The notes below the pieces were generated by a model. That model was not told where the DNA came from. It worked only from the letters and a program-made list of their open reading frames with translations, and ran no database searches. The position numbers were made by a program, and so were the translations under genes. From Bigelowiella natans CCMP2755 (Eukaryota; Cercozoa; Chlorarachniophyceae), in assembly GCA_000320545.1 (NCBI GenBank), contig ADNK01000981.1, positions 37,501-101,500 on the forward strand: 64,000 nt of DNA, given 5' to 3'. Positions 27,184 through 40,500 of the stretch are shown one piece after another (positions within the stretch are counted from its first letter, which is position 1; every line of letters starts with the position of its first letter).

Positions 27184-27218
<35 letters not shown>

Positions 27219-27296
27219 AGAGCGCATGTGTTGCAAATAATTTCCCGCTGACTGACGCTGATCATGATCTTCTTATGATCCGTCGCCCTACCGATG

Positions 27297-27330
<34 letters not shown>

Positions 27331-27462
27331 GCGCACTCTCACGCATGATTAAGTATGTTGTAGTTGTAGTAGCTGGTAAGAGGAGAAAGAGGAGGATAAT
27401 CCACATCAAAACTTGCTTTTTTGCTCACTGTTCTCATTTACTTTTTCAATGGGACATTGCCT

Positions 27463-27506
<44 letters not shown>

Positions 27507-28573
27507 TCTCTTTTTCCTCCTTTCCCCCTCCTATCCCCCCCCCGCATGCGAACAACCGACAGGATATTCAGAACTCTCTTAGTAGCTGGGCCAAGCTTGC
27601 TGAACATTTGAAACAACGAACGGAACATGAGGGTCACGACAACATCAAGACGGTAGTAAACGACGATGATGACGAGAAAATTATAGAGAATACGAAGAGG
27701 CTACTGAATGAGAACTAGATATGATCCTATTAAGTAGTTTTGAGTAGTACTGCTGACTTCTAGAGTGTTCAAATATCATCATCATCATGATGGCCATCAC
27801 AAAAAGTATCATATCTGATTGATTCGTATGCTGCCGGTGCGGAACTCTCTCTCTCTCTCTTTCCCTCAACCTCTCATCTCTCTCTCACCTACCTGCAGAA
27901 TAGCATTTTGCTCCGACGTGCTACCTTGGATTTTGACGCTATTCTTGAGCCTTTGTTGATTGACCAAAAGGCGATTAGCACCAAGAAGCAAATCAACGAT
28001 TTTGCAAATATTGTGGTAGTAAGTAGTAGTAGTTAAAGTAGCAGTAGCAGTAGTTTGTTGTTTTTGTATTAGTTAAGCTATTCTATCATGCTATGATGAT
28101 TATATATTGATATCAATCTAGTAGTTATGATACCTAATATTGTGGGTCGTCTCACTCTAGTTGTCGTTAAAATGCCAATGTACATTGTATATTCAACGAT
28201 GATGATGATAATTTCATAAATCTTCTCTTGCCCCTCTTTTTCTTCTCCTCCTTCTTTCCTCTTCATTTATACTGTTCTGTCTCTGTGTAACAGCGAATGC
28301 AGATGAAGGATGATGCTAAATTCATGAAATCATGGAACGTTCTGACCTACCTCAGGATAACTAGGCAGGTTTGAGACAACACCTCGTCACAACACTTGAA
28401 AACGATGATAATGATGATAACCATGATCATGCATGTTGTCTTTGTTCATAACTAGGTTGCTGTTGTTGTCGTTGTTGTTGTTGTTGTCGTTGTTGTTTAA
28501 TTGGTAGTAGAATTACTACATATACCTACCATACAATATCTATCTACAGTGATGACTGAATCTATTGAATTAC

Positions 28574-28618
<45 letters not shown>

Positions 28619-31442
28619 AGAAGGAAATGGGACAAAATACATTTATTCTTTAAGTTTCTTAATATGATGGGCGATGGTGTGTTCTATCGTATAGATTCGC
28701 ATCAAATTCAAACCAGGAGGACCTTTTCACGATAAAAGATTAGCGTATTTGCATGAGCAGTACATAGATCTGGAGATGCTGCTCATTAGAAAAGTGATGA
28801 CGACGACAAGCACCACTACCACCACCACCACCACCATCCTCCTCCTCCTCTTCCTCCTAGCTACATGTATAGTATATGTTGAATATTGATGCTATCGAAG
28901 CGTGGTATACAACTACCGTAATACTCCTGAAATGGGTGATGTATTCTAATAAGTAAGAATTATATTGTAAGGCTTTACATCTAATTCAAAATTGAGTGTA
29001 TTGATTTTATTTCACACACACGCACACGCACACACGCTCTTACACAACACCACATCTTCATCTTCATCTTCATCATCATCATCATCATCATCACTGTTTC
29101 TTCCCGTACGACAACTATGAAAAGGCAAAAGAATCAGGAGAGGATCGAAGATTACTGCTATTAAAAAAAGACTCGCTCTTTTTCCTCATGCTCGACAAGA
29201 TGCAAAACTGCATGGATCAGAAGCTACATCATGTGATATTGAGAGCAGTGATATAGATAGATAGATAGATAAAAGTAATAATAACAAAAGGGGGAGGGGT
29301 GACGAGAAGGATAATTAACCTTTGATGGTTGACTTCTCTATAATTTATTAATACCTGATGATGATGATGATGATGATGATAATGATGCTGTTGTTGTTGT
29401 TATTGTTGTTGTTGTTGTTGTGCGTATATATCAGCGCGCAATGATGAGTGCTATCAGCTTGGATTTGGAGATAGATCACCAAATTCTTAGTCCTTCATCA
29501 AAGCATGCAAACATGTTCCTTAACGTGGTTCGCCGTCTGGAACGTACAGTCTTTGCCAAAATTGGTAAAGCAAAAGATACAAGAGGCGAGAAACGACGAT
29601 TAGTTGAACAAGTATCAGCGGAAATGAAGCGGGTCTTCGCCTCTTTTTCCTACTTCTCTTATGACAAAAGGCTATCTACCAAGGATTTTCTTAAGGGGCT
29701 CTCAAATAAGTCAAAAAGAGGATTTGGGGATGCAATTTTGAAGATCGAGTCTTCTCTTATGGTACAGATCTTTATTAGCGATTGCGGCTGCTATCTTGAA
29801 TGTTGTAGTATTATCCATCCATTGATTCATTAATTTATTGATAATCGCAAGTATCATCTGTTGTTATACTCACATCGCCATGTAGTAAAATTACTTCACG
29901 CCACATATGAAGATGATTGTTAATAATAGAAACTCATTCCAAGCGAAAGTATGCGCCACTCTGAGAAGGTATATAAGCTCCCGAGCTATTGTCATCCTCC
30001 TCCTCCTCCTCCTCCTCCTCCTCATCATCATCATTATTGTAGTTATTTATCATTGCAATTGTATTTGTTGCTAACTACAAAAGCATACATTTAAGGCAAG
30101 CACGGTGTTCCGTAAGCAAGCTCTACTTTTCTCTATGCTCAAATCAATAAAGCTTCAAATCGTACCAGTTTTAAGGTATATATCATCTGTTCTCTCTCCC
30201 TCCTCCCTCTCTATTCTTTCAAATATACCGCTAACACTCCACATAAACAACATATGTTGTCGTCATAATCAAACAGTGACATCCGCGGAGAAGATATGAT
30301 CATCAGGCTTATATCTACATTTCCAAACTTCAATATTGTCTGGTATTTTGAAATGAAGAGAGAAACTTCGCTGCTGTTGCTGCTGGCTCTTGCAAGCTAT
30401 CCACTCGATGGTTGTTAATATTGTTGAATACTAACATATGATAGGTATTATATTCTAGAACCTCTAATTCGTCAAGTGGATGAAAAAGAAAATGCTACTT
30501 CTTCTGACGATCATGTGGAAAGTGGTAGAATATCTGGTGCTCTCCGAATTCTCTATTTTGCTGCCGCACAGCATGATTCAAGGTCGTTGATAAAACAAAA
30601 CAAGCACGATGATAGCAACCAACGACGAGGAAGTGCGCAAATTTAGTGCGTGTATTTTTTACTTCGGAACTATATGAAGCGTTTTCTTCTTCTTTTCCCC
30701 CTTTCTTATTATGATCTGAAATAGCTACTACTACTACTACTACTTTTCTAGGATGTTATCTCTCCCTCCATTTGAGGGTTATCAGTACACGCATTATCCA
30801 GACGGCTCTGAGGTACCCCCCCCCCCATATGGATGATTCATCTTGCAACATCACATGAAATCCTATTGTGTAATACTATCTCAGTTACTCATGACTGATA
30901 GACGTAAGAACACCCTCTCCTTATTTGCCGTGCCTTTCCTCCTTCAACGGGAAGTCGCTCTTTGTTCCCCTCCTCCACAAGCAAGACCCAACAACAACAA
31001 CAACAACAACCACCACCACCATATCGCCGATGAAGAGGAATCTGGGAATTACATCTGGAGAACGGCCGATGTAATCGAGAGCGTTCGCGGAGGAGAGACA
31101 GAAAGAGGGGAGGGGCAACCTACGACGCCAAACATCATCCTCTACAGAGTAGCGCTCAAAATTCGAGATATGGTAGCAAATTGTAATGTTTCACCATGAC
31201 ATCTATACTTCTACTCAACATTAAACTATATTTCTCGTACCATTTACTCTTACCAAACATTTCCCCTCTCCACATCCACTTCCATTGTAATACTACAGGA
31301 TTATGATGCTTTTGAAACGGAAATGCCCAGGTGTTACTATCAAACACTGCAGCAGAAAATCGATGAGCAACTTTCATTGCTGGGTCACAACTTACCACCA
31401 CGTCGTTCGACAGATTCTCCCCGAACTCTATTAGATTTGTAA
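18555..31442 (+). CDS. Very long helical-repeat (PPR-like) protein, many exons
   Basis: Probably an organelle RNA-binding protein of the pentatricopeptide/helical-repeat type. Exon 1 (18555-18702) starts MILSSSSFLSSQ, is Ser/Arg-rich and lacks acids for about 45 residues, like an organelle presequence. Exons 18780-18937 and 19062-19160 follow in phase. PPR-like helix pairs include SLHLWNSVESLYSMGDKMN (about 19475), DAIRCYKYYETMIKDG (about 19800), VKELITTLLKAKEGTKAVYVY (20.08-20.35 kb, across an intron), ITPNSFILKCAFKAAIL (about 21175) and GDLGNFKAAVDLYTE (about 22640). Helical exons continue through 25.3, 27.6, 27.9, 28.3, 29.5, 30.5 and 31.0 kb to TAA at 31440. Conserved splice signals and lack of an internal terminal exon suggest one gene of about 13 kb, but two adjacent genes cannot be excluded. 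Ser and Asp tracts lie inside exons at about 18830 and 25720. Introns are microsatellite-rich throughout. Confidence 0.6.
19403..19466 (+). repeat. Compound (AT)n(GT)n microsatellite at an acceptor
   Basis: About 19 AT units followed by about 13 GT units, ending directly in the CAG acceptor of the exon near 19470 of the PPR-like gene. A polypyrimidine tract is absent and the GT run takes its place. Confidence 0.85.
20194..20277 (+). repeat. 42-bp direct tandem duplication
   Basis: Two adjacent, apparently identical copies of a 42-base unit (20194-20235 and 20236-20277) starting CTCATCACTACACATGATGC, within an intron of the PPR-like gene. It differs from the simple microsatellites around it and looks like a recent duplication. 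Confidence 0.85.
25201..25236 (+). repeat. (CT)n microsatellite
   Basis: About 17 CT units followed by an ATC tract (25238-25266), just upstream of the acceptor before the exon at about 25281. Comparable CT tracts are at about 25977-26010, 26305-26332 and 27465-27500. Confidence 0.9.
28575..28615 (+). repeat. (GA)n microsatellite in PPR-like gene intron
   Basis: About 20 GA units, intronic, between exons near 28300 and 28700. Confidence 0.9.
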
Positions 31443-32106
31443 ATTGAATCATAATGTACATGACAACGTCACAAGTGAACAAAATGATGATTCGGAAGAT
31501 CCAATGCTTAAATCGACGACGGCATGACTTACAACCAGCCATTGTCGTCTAGGATGAGCTCATAACCATGAGCTGTTTGTCTAACAGTGTCGAGAAGTCA
31601 GTGCAGTTCAGGCACACATAGATTCATTTGGAACCAAGCTCAAATGAATGAGCAGGTGCACTACAATCGGTTTCCGATGCGCATTGCATCGATCATGCCA
31701 CCCAGAGATGCGTGATGCGGCACGTGCCATGCTCGCTAGACGCTAGCTAGCTAGCTAGGCTGCAGTGCGCGATCGAGGGCCATTTGCTGTTCTCTCTCAG
31801 AACTTCTAGATCTATGCATGTTTCCAGTGTGTGGACTGCAATGCGATGCCGGGCACAGCTAGACATGCAGCACCGCGACACGTGTAGATGAACATGCTGT
31901 CAGCAAACAATGCAACCAACAACGAAGAAGCCTTTCTGGAACAAAATGACGGCATTTTGCTCGTGATGCAATCTAGCAATGTGCGTGAATCATCATGGTA
32001 CAAGATCATTGCTCATTGGTGCCAACTAGCTAGCTAGCATGTGGAGCGCAATTCTAGCATTTTTTGGCCAACAATTGTGTGTGCTTTCTACGTTCATTGA
32101 ACTCCT
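31443..32106. other. Convergent 3'-3' spacer with CTAG-rich island (island 3)
   Basis: Between the stop of the PPR-like gene (plus) and the stop of the receptor gene (minus). From about 31560 to 32060 it carries CGCTAGACGCTAGCTAGCTAG, AACTAGCTAGCTAGC, several TGCA/GCATGC words and GCACGTGCC. It has no microsatellite and no recognisable coding sequence. Confidence 0.5.
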
Positions 32107-35100
32107 TTACAAGTTTTTGTGTGCAAGTGAGACCACAGAAGCCTTTCTCTTCCTTTCGTTCTCTCTTTGCATTTGGTCTTTCCGTTCTCGCTGAGCACCA
32201 GACGTCTCATCTCGTACGTCGAAAGTTACGAAAAAATGCTTCTGGATTCTGTTGACTTTCTTGAGCTGAGCGAGACTGTCTAGTTTCGTTGCCACACAAA
32301 CATCGTTAATTTTCAGGACACGCCAGCCGAGTCTTACCCCTACTTTTTGTGCTTGGGGGTACAATTTAACTACAGTGTTATTATCGCCCAACTTGAAGAT
32401 GCCTTCGTCAACATCAAATTCGTACGTAAGTTTTAGGTGAACACGGGCACTTTTCTCACTGCATGGGCTGCACAGAATGCAACATGGACAGAAGACAAAA
32501 ATGAATGGAGCAGTCATGACAGCCTCGAACCACGTGATCGTAATTACGCGCAACACAATGTCCTGTAACCATGTCAGGAATGCTGACGTGACAGTTTCTA
32601 GACCAACTCCACCCTGCACGTTTTGGTACGAAAGAACAACTGTGATGAACACGCAACCAACTACGGCAACGATGCAGAACACCACGCCCACAATGTCCCA
32701 AGAACTCCATTCGTAGTGTTTCATGTCAGTTATCTCTTTGGCTGATCCTGGCTTCGGTCTTCCCATCAAAGGCCCGTTCATGGATTGTGCGGAAACGTTC
32801 AAATCTGAATTTCGCCTACGAGCACTGCTGTTCTCTTGTTTCTGAGTAGATCAATAAGATACCAGGATATTTTTCAAGAATTGCAATAAGAGTTGTTAAT
32901 TGAATATGAAACGAGTTGAAAGGAGAATATTCGCATCTTAATTGAGACAGGGTATCAATGTTCAAACTCTATGCACATTCACACACTTTCTTCCATCCTT
33001 GCTCTCCAAGTGCTGCTCCATATGCCCCCCCTGCTGAAGATCCAGCGATTATAATATTTTTATCTTTCTCATCATCGTTTTCGTCTTCGTCTTCGTTTAT
33101 GTCCTCATCATCCACACGATCTTTTTATTGAGGGGCAGGAGAGATCGCAACACAATTGAAGATGCGTATGAATTCAAAGTTTAGCATACAGAAATGGAAA
33201 AGTCGCAACTGTTCTCGAATATAAACGGAAATTTTTGAATATTTTACAAGAATCACGTGCTTGGGTACCTGGTTCGTCTCCTTCTTCTTCTTCCTATCAT
33301 CACAATTATCGATGCAACAGAGGACATATCATGTATAAATTTGTGTACATGTAAATGATCCCTTCAACCCCCTGTTTCTCCTCTAAACAGATTACCATGT
33401 TGATGTTGATAAGGTCAAATTCACTTAATGCGATGCTGACAATCCAGAGCACCCATGGTAGCGATGAAGCGATGCCAACAGCTTCGAATCTCACTCTGTA
33501 TCTTGATGGAATGTCTCTATTGAAGATTGAACTTATAATGTATGGTATAGGATAACCGATCGCCATCGCAACAAGGGCAATAGCAACAGGCCCTTGAAGA
33601 AAGCCTAATTTTTGCTCGGTTCCCAGCTGTGGATAAATGAGAAATCGTCCGTGTTTCAGCAACGAATAATGATGAATTCGAAAACAACCCCAAAGGAAAG
33701 GATTGATTTCTTGATAGGGCTCAAAATAAGACACATTTACTTTCGTATGATGTAATATAGTTACTAACCCTTCCCCCCCTTCTCCCTGTGCTGATACAAC
33801 AGATACGCGCAATGCATCAAATTGACGTTTTGCTTTACCAAGAGTGAACAAACAGCAGCAGCGTTAAACATTAGAACCGCCAGAATCAGCAGCCTCTTCC
33901 TGGCGTTCAAATGGTCACCGGGCATTCGTAGCCACGTAGAAACCCAAGGATGTCTTCTACGCATAGCAAATTTAACTGATTCTTTCCAACTTACCACAGA
34001 ACGAGGGTCAGCATAGTGCCTTTTACCTGATAGTAGTACCAAGGAAATTGAAAGTTTGATATACCCACAGCCCGTAACCAGAATATTAATCGAAGGATCA
34101 AGAGGTTTTTCGACATCGAAACACTCAAAACACTACCCCCCCCCCCCCCCGGCCCTTTCTCTTTCTTTGCGCCAAAAGGAGAAAATGCGAAATATACGTT
34201 GCTATCAATACTGTTGTTCTTGCTGTTCCATGTATTGCGTTTGCTCTCCTACGTGATTGATTTATCCCGCGGTAGAACTCCCGTTCAGTTGCATGGTTGA
34301 TTTCCTCAGTCCCTACTGTTCCCTTATCAAGATAGTAAGCGGCTGGGAACATTATGATCAATAAACCAACGAGGGCTAAGGTCATAGCCATTGCCGGATT
34401 CCTTAAAGGGTTATATGTGTCGCTATTCTCAGCATCGCTGGCAGATAATGTATTCACTTCCACCCTGAACGCTGGCTGGGTACTGAAAGTTGACTCTCCT
34501 GGCTCGAGATTAGATGTTTCACATATGTGGTTTCCATTTGAGCTTAAACCTATTTATGTAGTCATATGGGATAAACCTCTCAAATACATTAGCACTAACT
34601 TTCTACTGTTCATTTGTTGTATTATATACCTTTGTACTCGACACCCTCAGAGCTCCACGTCTTGGTAGTATTAGACCAAACAGCACATTCACGAACGGGT
34701 GTGCCTTCTTCGTTCGTAGGTAAGGAATCCCCGTCATCATCGGTTGGGATGTGGATTCGAAACGGGGCAACTGGCTTATGCGTTATGGGAACTTCCTTTA
34801 CCTCTGCGTAGTTGGGGTTGGTCAGGCGGGGGGCGATTAAAAGGAAAACATCACATGACAACCAGCACTGCAACGTGTACATGACCAAATTCGAACACAA
34901 AGTAGAAGCCCTTCTTCGGGACATTTCCACCTACACTTGCATTTTACCAGCTATCAACACACACACGCTCGACTACCTCCTGCCGCCGTTTTACCCTTGA
35001 TCTCCACTATACCTAGACCACTGGTAAATGCACTAGTGATGTTCCTTGGGAATGGGAACAACGAGCCGCCCCTTCCTCCCGTAATTGCAATGTATCCTAG

Positions 35101-36031
35101 TTGCACGCTCGCAAGGCCTTCCACTGATGAAGAGATGTTGAGAAGATCAAACTCGACTGTGGCGCCGTCGATACTTGTTAGAGATGCATTGAATTCTCCT
35201 TTTGCGCTCATTATTCGGGATGAAATAGAAACAGTTGCCATGCCCGCCTGAGTGGATTTACCCGTCACTATCTGGTCTTCACCTAAGAAGGAAGGTGAGT
35301 ATAAACAACGTCATCGGAAAGAGTCTGATGCACAGTCGCTCGTGCGAACACTAATTCATAAATGTTCTATAAATGCTGAACGACCTCTCCAAAGAAATCC
35401 CTATCTCAACATTAAAATTACGGCTGAGACTAGATCTATATTCCAGCGGGCTTACATACACTCTTTTCGATGCGATTACGATTGCTAACGAACTATCCTA
35501 ATGCGCGACCTGGAAGGAGCGATGAAGAGAGAATCGTCGACAGATTAGAAAGTGTTCTTTCAAGTCTATCCGCATCTGTAACCTCTGCAGTAGTCGCATT
35601 TGTGGCAGTGAGAAGGTTTGATATAGCCCCGCTTGCAGAAGCCACAGTATTTTCCTCATCGTCTGCTGACATTTCTCCTGGATTGAACGAGGTGATAAGG
35701 CTCTCCATAATGTTTAAGGTTGTTGATTTCACACTCGCAGTGATCTCATCTGCACGAGGAGATGTTGTGACAGCTTTAGCAAGTCCTGCGATGACGGGGG
35801 CGGACAGCGAGGATGCTGTGCTGTCACTGGTGACTGCGATGTCAGCGACTTTGTTCAGCATTAGGAGCCGTGATTCCGCTGCAGCAGATGCTGAGCTTTG
35901 GGATAAACCAGAATTAGATGAAAGGAACGATGCGATCGCAACCTTTTACACGAATACAACACACACACACACACACACACACAACCACAACCACAACCAC
36001 AATCACAACCACAACCACAACCACACAAGTA

Positions 36032-36073
<42 letters not shown>

Positions 36074-37510
36074 GTGTGTGTGTGTGTGTGTGTGTATGCG
36101 TGCGTGCGTGCATAATGTGAGGCGGGGAGAAAACACATGAATAGTTCATCATCTTTCTGCATGTATTTTTGCTTAGTTTTCGTACAAAAAGCAGAAGTGA
36201 GCATAGGGGTGCGATGATGATGAGAATCGTGCACATAAGATTCAACCCAATCTCTATATATTCCTCTATTTAAATCAATGTTTGTCTACACATCCCTCCC
36301 TCTTCTAAAAATGACGACCACTTCTGGCACAAATGACTGCGTATCGCCCTCCTGCAACCTCTCCTCAAGTGCAAGATTTGCTTCGGTAAGGTTTAATGCA
36401 GTTGGTTGTGTGACATTGATGGAGAAGTAATAATACCCTTCTGCACCAACATCGTCACTAACAACTGCTCTCATCAGCATCTGAGGAGAGGAGTCCAAAG
36501 GAGCTGCAAGCTTCGTTTTGTAAGACGCGAGTTGACGAAAGGCGCACATGTCCAAGTAGGTAGCTCCCTGGGTGAAGACATATGTCGTCGGGGAAGAGAG
36601 CACGGTCTGCAAATTCTCATTGGTGACAGACTGATACTTATAACGGAGAGGCAGGTCCTCCGCATCGTCGATATATCCCTCACAGGAGAGAATAAACTCA
36701 GTCTCTAGAGCTACGCCAACGAGTGGGGAGGACGCACAGGTGCCTGACCCAGGTGCTGAATTGATCCGGATAGACACTGATGCAGATCCTACTGCCTACA
36801 TTGGAGAAGGAAGGTACATCGACACAGACTATCAGCTGGAGAGCTGAGGCCTTTAATACACTGTTTCATTATCAACCGCCAAGTTACCACAATCACAACA
36901 CAAGACGCAACTAGGTGTAGTAGCAATATGTTCAAAGGAAAATTACCACCACTCCCCCCGAAGTCACCGATGATTGGACAGAAAATTGGTACGTTTTCCC
37001 CGGAATGAGCACGTTTGGTGCGATGATAAGAGTTCGCGCATCAACTTCCGACCGCAAGTTGGCACGATTCAAGATATTGAAATCCGACGCATCAGTAGAC
37101 CAGGAGAGGGGGAGGGAGGCATCATCATCGCCGCTTAAGCTGGTAATGCGTATGGCCTTTCCATTCAAAACCAACTTCTTTCCTGAATCATGAGCTTTCG
37201 ATGCTAGATTGACGTTGAGAGTCACCTGTAATTAGAAATGCGGACACAGGGAAGCAATACATTTGACGCTGCTGGGAACCTTATCTATACTTTTATCACA
37301 TTATCCTCTACTGACAGACGAAGTGTGTTTGCGTGTTCAAAACACAACGATACGGATGCTACTATTTATTTGGTAGTTGTGCCTTTGGAGCAGGAAGAGA
37401 GGTAGTGATGAGTGTCTGTGACGCCATTGCAATGGCGGTCTGAGATCGATTTGTGGAGACATTCACTTGAATCTCGTATCCGCTGAGATTATTCGAAACA
37501 TAATATCTTT

Positions 37511-37542
<32 letters not shown>

Positions 37543-40500
37543 CGTGTAAACATGCTAAGCATATTGAGCATCGAATCTCAGCTGGTTCGGCTTGATATTG
37601 TCTCCTATCTGCTAATGTCTTCATGTGTCGTATGACAGTATCACACTTTCTTTTGCCAGGCTAAGCTAGCTTATCTCTATTGTTTTCCGCTAACTACCGA
37701 TCTCCAGCGAGTTGAGCGGTTGACAAAGTTAGGACAGAGCCATTAGAATGAAATGGAGTGACAGACGTGGAAGAGTTGTCAAATAGAGACCAGGAGAACG
37801 AAAGGGTTGACCCAACGGGATATGCAGGATCGACAGAAGATGATGCGTCGAAACTAACACTGTAGGGAGACTGGGAGATTACTGGAATAGTGCGGGAAGT
37901 ACCTGATTATAAATTGGAAATGTCTTCTTAATGCCCATCGGAGTCTCCAATCGAATTTATCATCTAGCGAGTAGCAATAAGCCATGTTTGGAACTTCCCT
38001 GATGGCTGCACATTCCTCTCACGTGAACACACACGAGATTGCTCACCTCCTGCAATGATAGCCTCAAGTGGCTCGTCTTCGACATGAAGAACGATAGTCA
38101 CTGACTGCTGACCAAGGGTGGCATTCGTTTGCAGTGAAACAGTTTTGGCTGTGAATTCAAGCAGGTACGTTGAGTATGTCTGAAGAGAGAAGGCTGGAAT
38201 CCGTAGATATGCAGAGCGTGGGTTAGATATTGAGATAGGGGGCCCTGCGAGCTGTGACCAGAGGACGTCGACACGGAGGTTGTTGACGCATTTCGGAGTA
38301 CGGACCTTAGATGTAACCATTTCATTTCTTTGTTTGGGATCCAATATAAGCACCCAATTTGATCCAATATTTGCGATAATCGTAAGATCCCCTTTTTTTT
38401 TTTTCATAAAACATGCTCTACTCCGCGACAAAAATGATAGAGGAAATCGCAAGGGGGCAAGGACTCCGGCATCTAAATTTTCATGACTTAACACTTGTCA
38501 TTGTTACATATTGATTCTGCATCACGCTGCACATTAACCTGAATATTAATGTCGGTTACTCTGCTCCTTTTCGTAGTGATATTGTTGGAGCTGGGAAGAG
38601 TAAGAGAGGGAACTATGGCACTCACCTTCCATACAATGAAGTTATATTAAAGATAAACATAATGATCATAGTAAAGATAATAGCAAACCCTAGACTGAAA
38701 TGGCATAAATTCTTACAGGAGACGAAGGAACTTCACGATTCAGACTTACTTTCGAAATTTCAAATCGGGTTGATGCAGAGTCCTTCAGCCAATTTGTAAT
38801 TGATAGCGCAACTGTGACATCCTCACCAAGAGGTACCACGCTTCCGTTTAGAGCAAAAACGTTTGTAGTTGTCGCCTGTGCGAAGGCGTTTAGTGAATTC
38901 TTCCACCCTGAATCCGTATGGTTTACGATGCTCCAGGAGTATCTGAGACAGATGCAGCTCTCAATGGTGAATCTTTTTGTGTTTCACTTTCGTAATCAAT
39001 GCAGACAGTTCCAAGACAGCATTCGAACCCAAAACAAGCGGCACTCTAGCACACACGCACTCAAGGTATCAGATGCATTATTAAAGAGAATAAGAGAAGT
39101 GATATATAAGAAAAATAGTAAGCCAGACAAAAGAAAAGAGAGAGAGGAGGGGGGGGGGCGGAGGAAAGGTATAGATTGGAATAAAATTAATAACACAAGA
39201 TGCATTAAGGACGTTTAAATAATATTCTTCCATTTTCATCTAAGATGAAAACTTTCATGCATACTACAACATTTCCTGCCCTAGCACTCTTTTGTGTTCG
39301 CATTATAATCCCAGATGGATAAAACAACGGTAAGATTACGTGAAGCTCTTAGCCATTGACCCTTTTGTATTAGCTGTTAGATCGACCACGCCACCGCACG
39401 TTCCAATAATTGTATCTCCCACAATGGTAACTGCCACGGCTGTAATCGTCGATGAACGTAAGACTACCTAAAAGATGATTCAATCAAAATATGCGTTTAT
39501 ACAAGAGTCGGAAGTCATAAAAATATGCGAAGGCAACAGAAATTCGGATGGGAGATGAAAGAGCGTGTGGCAGTGTTCACCATCATCCACAAGTGATGAG
39601 GAAGCAACTAAGTAACAGTGTAATAAAGTTGAATTACCACAGTAGATGCTACATTGGTACTTAAACTATCGGCAGATTGGATTGAACCAGAGAGTAGAGT
39701 CAACGTATTCCCAGGCACAAGAAGGAAGTTTTCGCCCATATTGACAACAAGAGTTGACGGATCTTTCCAGTAACAGCTGCACAGAAACATGGAAAAGTAT
39801 GGAAAAGTGAGTACATTAATACATATTGGTTTTTCATTGATCCGTGCAAACATCTTTGGATAAAATAAATGAACATCATGTGAATAGCGACGCCAAGCAA
39901 CCAGGGTAACTCTAACAGCAATATATCGAAACCATTCAAGAACAGATCCATTATTCCATCTTTTATTTCGTTGAATTACCCGTAGTTAAAGCCAAGTAGA
40001 GCCACAGAAGATGTCCCAAGAATCATATCGCAAGTCAATTTCGAGCTAGTATAAGACGGCTGAGATGTCGCGAGCTGAAAGCCTATGTGTACTGCTTGGT
40101 ATGTCCCTGTAAATATCGCCGATCTAGGTGTAGGCCCTACTGGACTACTGGAAGGACCACTGGAAGGACTACATGTCTGCACTGCCGGGCTACTAGATGG
40201 GCTTGCACTAGGGGCCGAGGTTGAAACACCAGGGCTAGCACTTGGGGCCGAGGTTGTAACAGCAGGGCTAGCACTTGAGGTCGAGGTTGTAACCAGCAGG
40301 CTAGCACTTGGGCCTGAGGTTGTAACAGCAGGCTAGCACTTGGGGCCGAGGTTGTAACAGCAGGGCTAACACTTGGGCCGAGGTTGTAACAGCAGGGCTA
40401 GCACTTGGGCCCATGGATGGGCCGACGTTTCCAGCAGCAGGGCTAGCACTTGGGGCCGAGGTTGTAACAGCAGGGCTAGCACTTGGGGCCGAGGTTGAAA

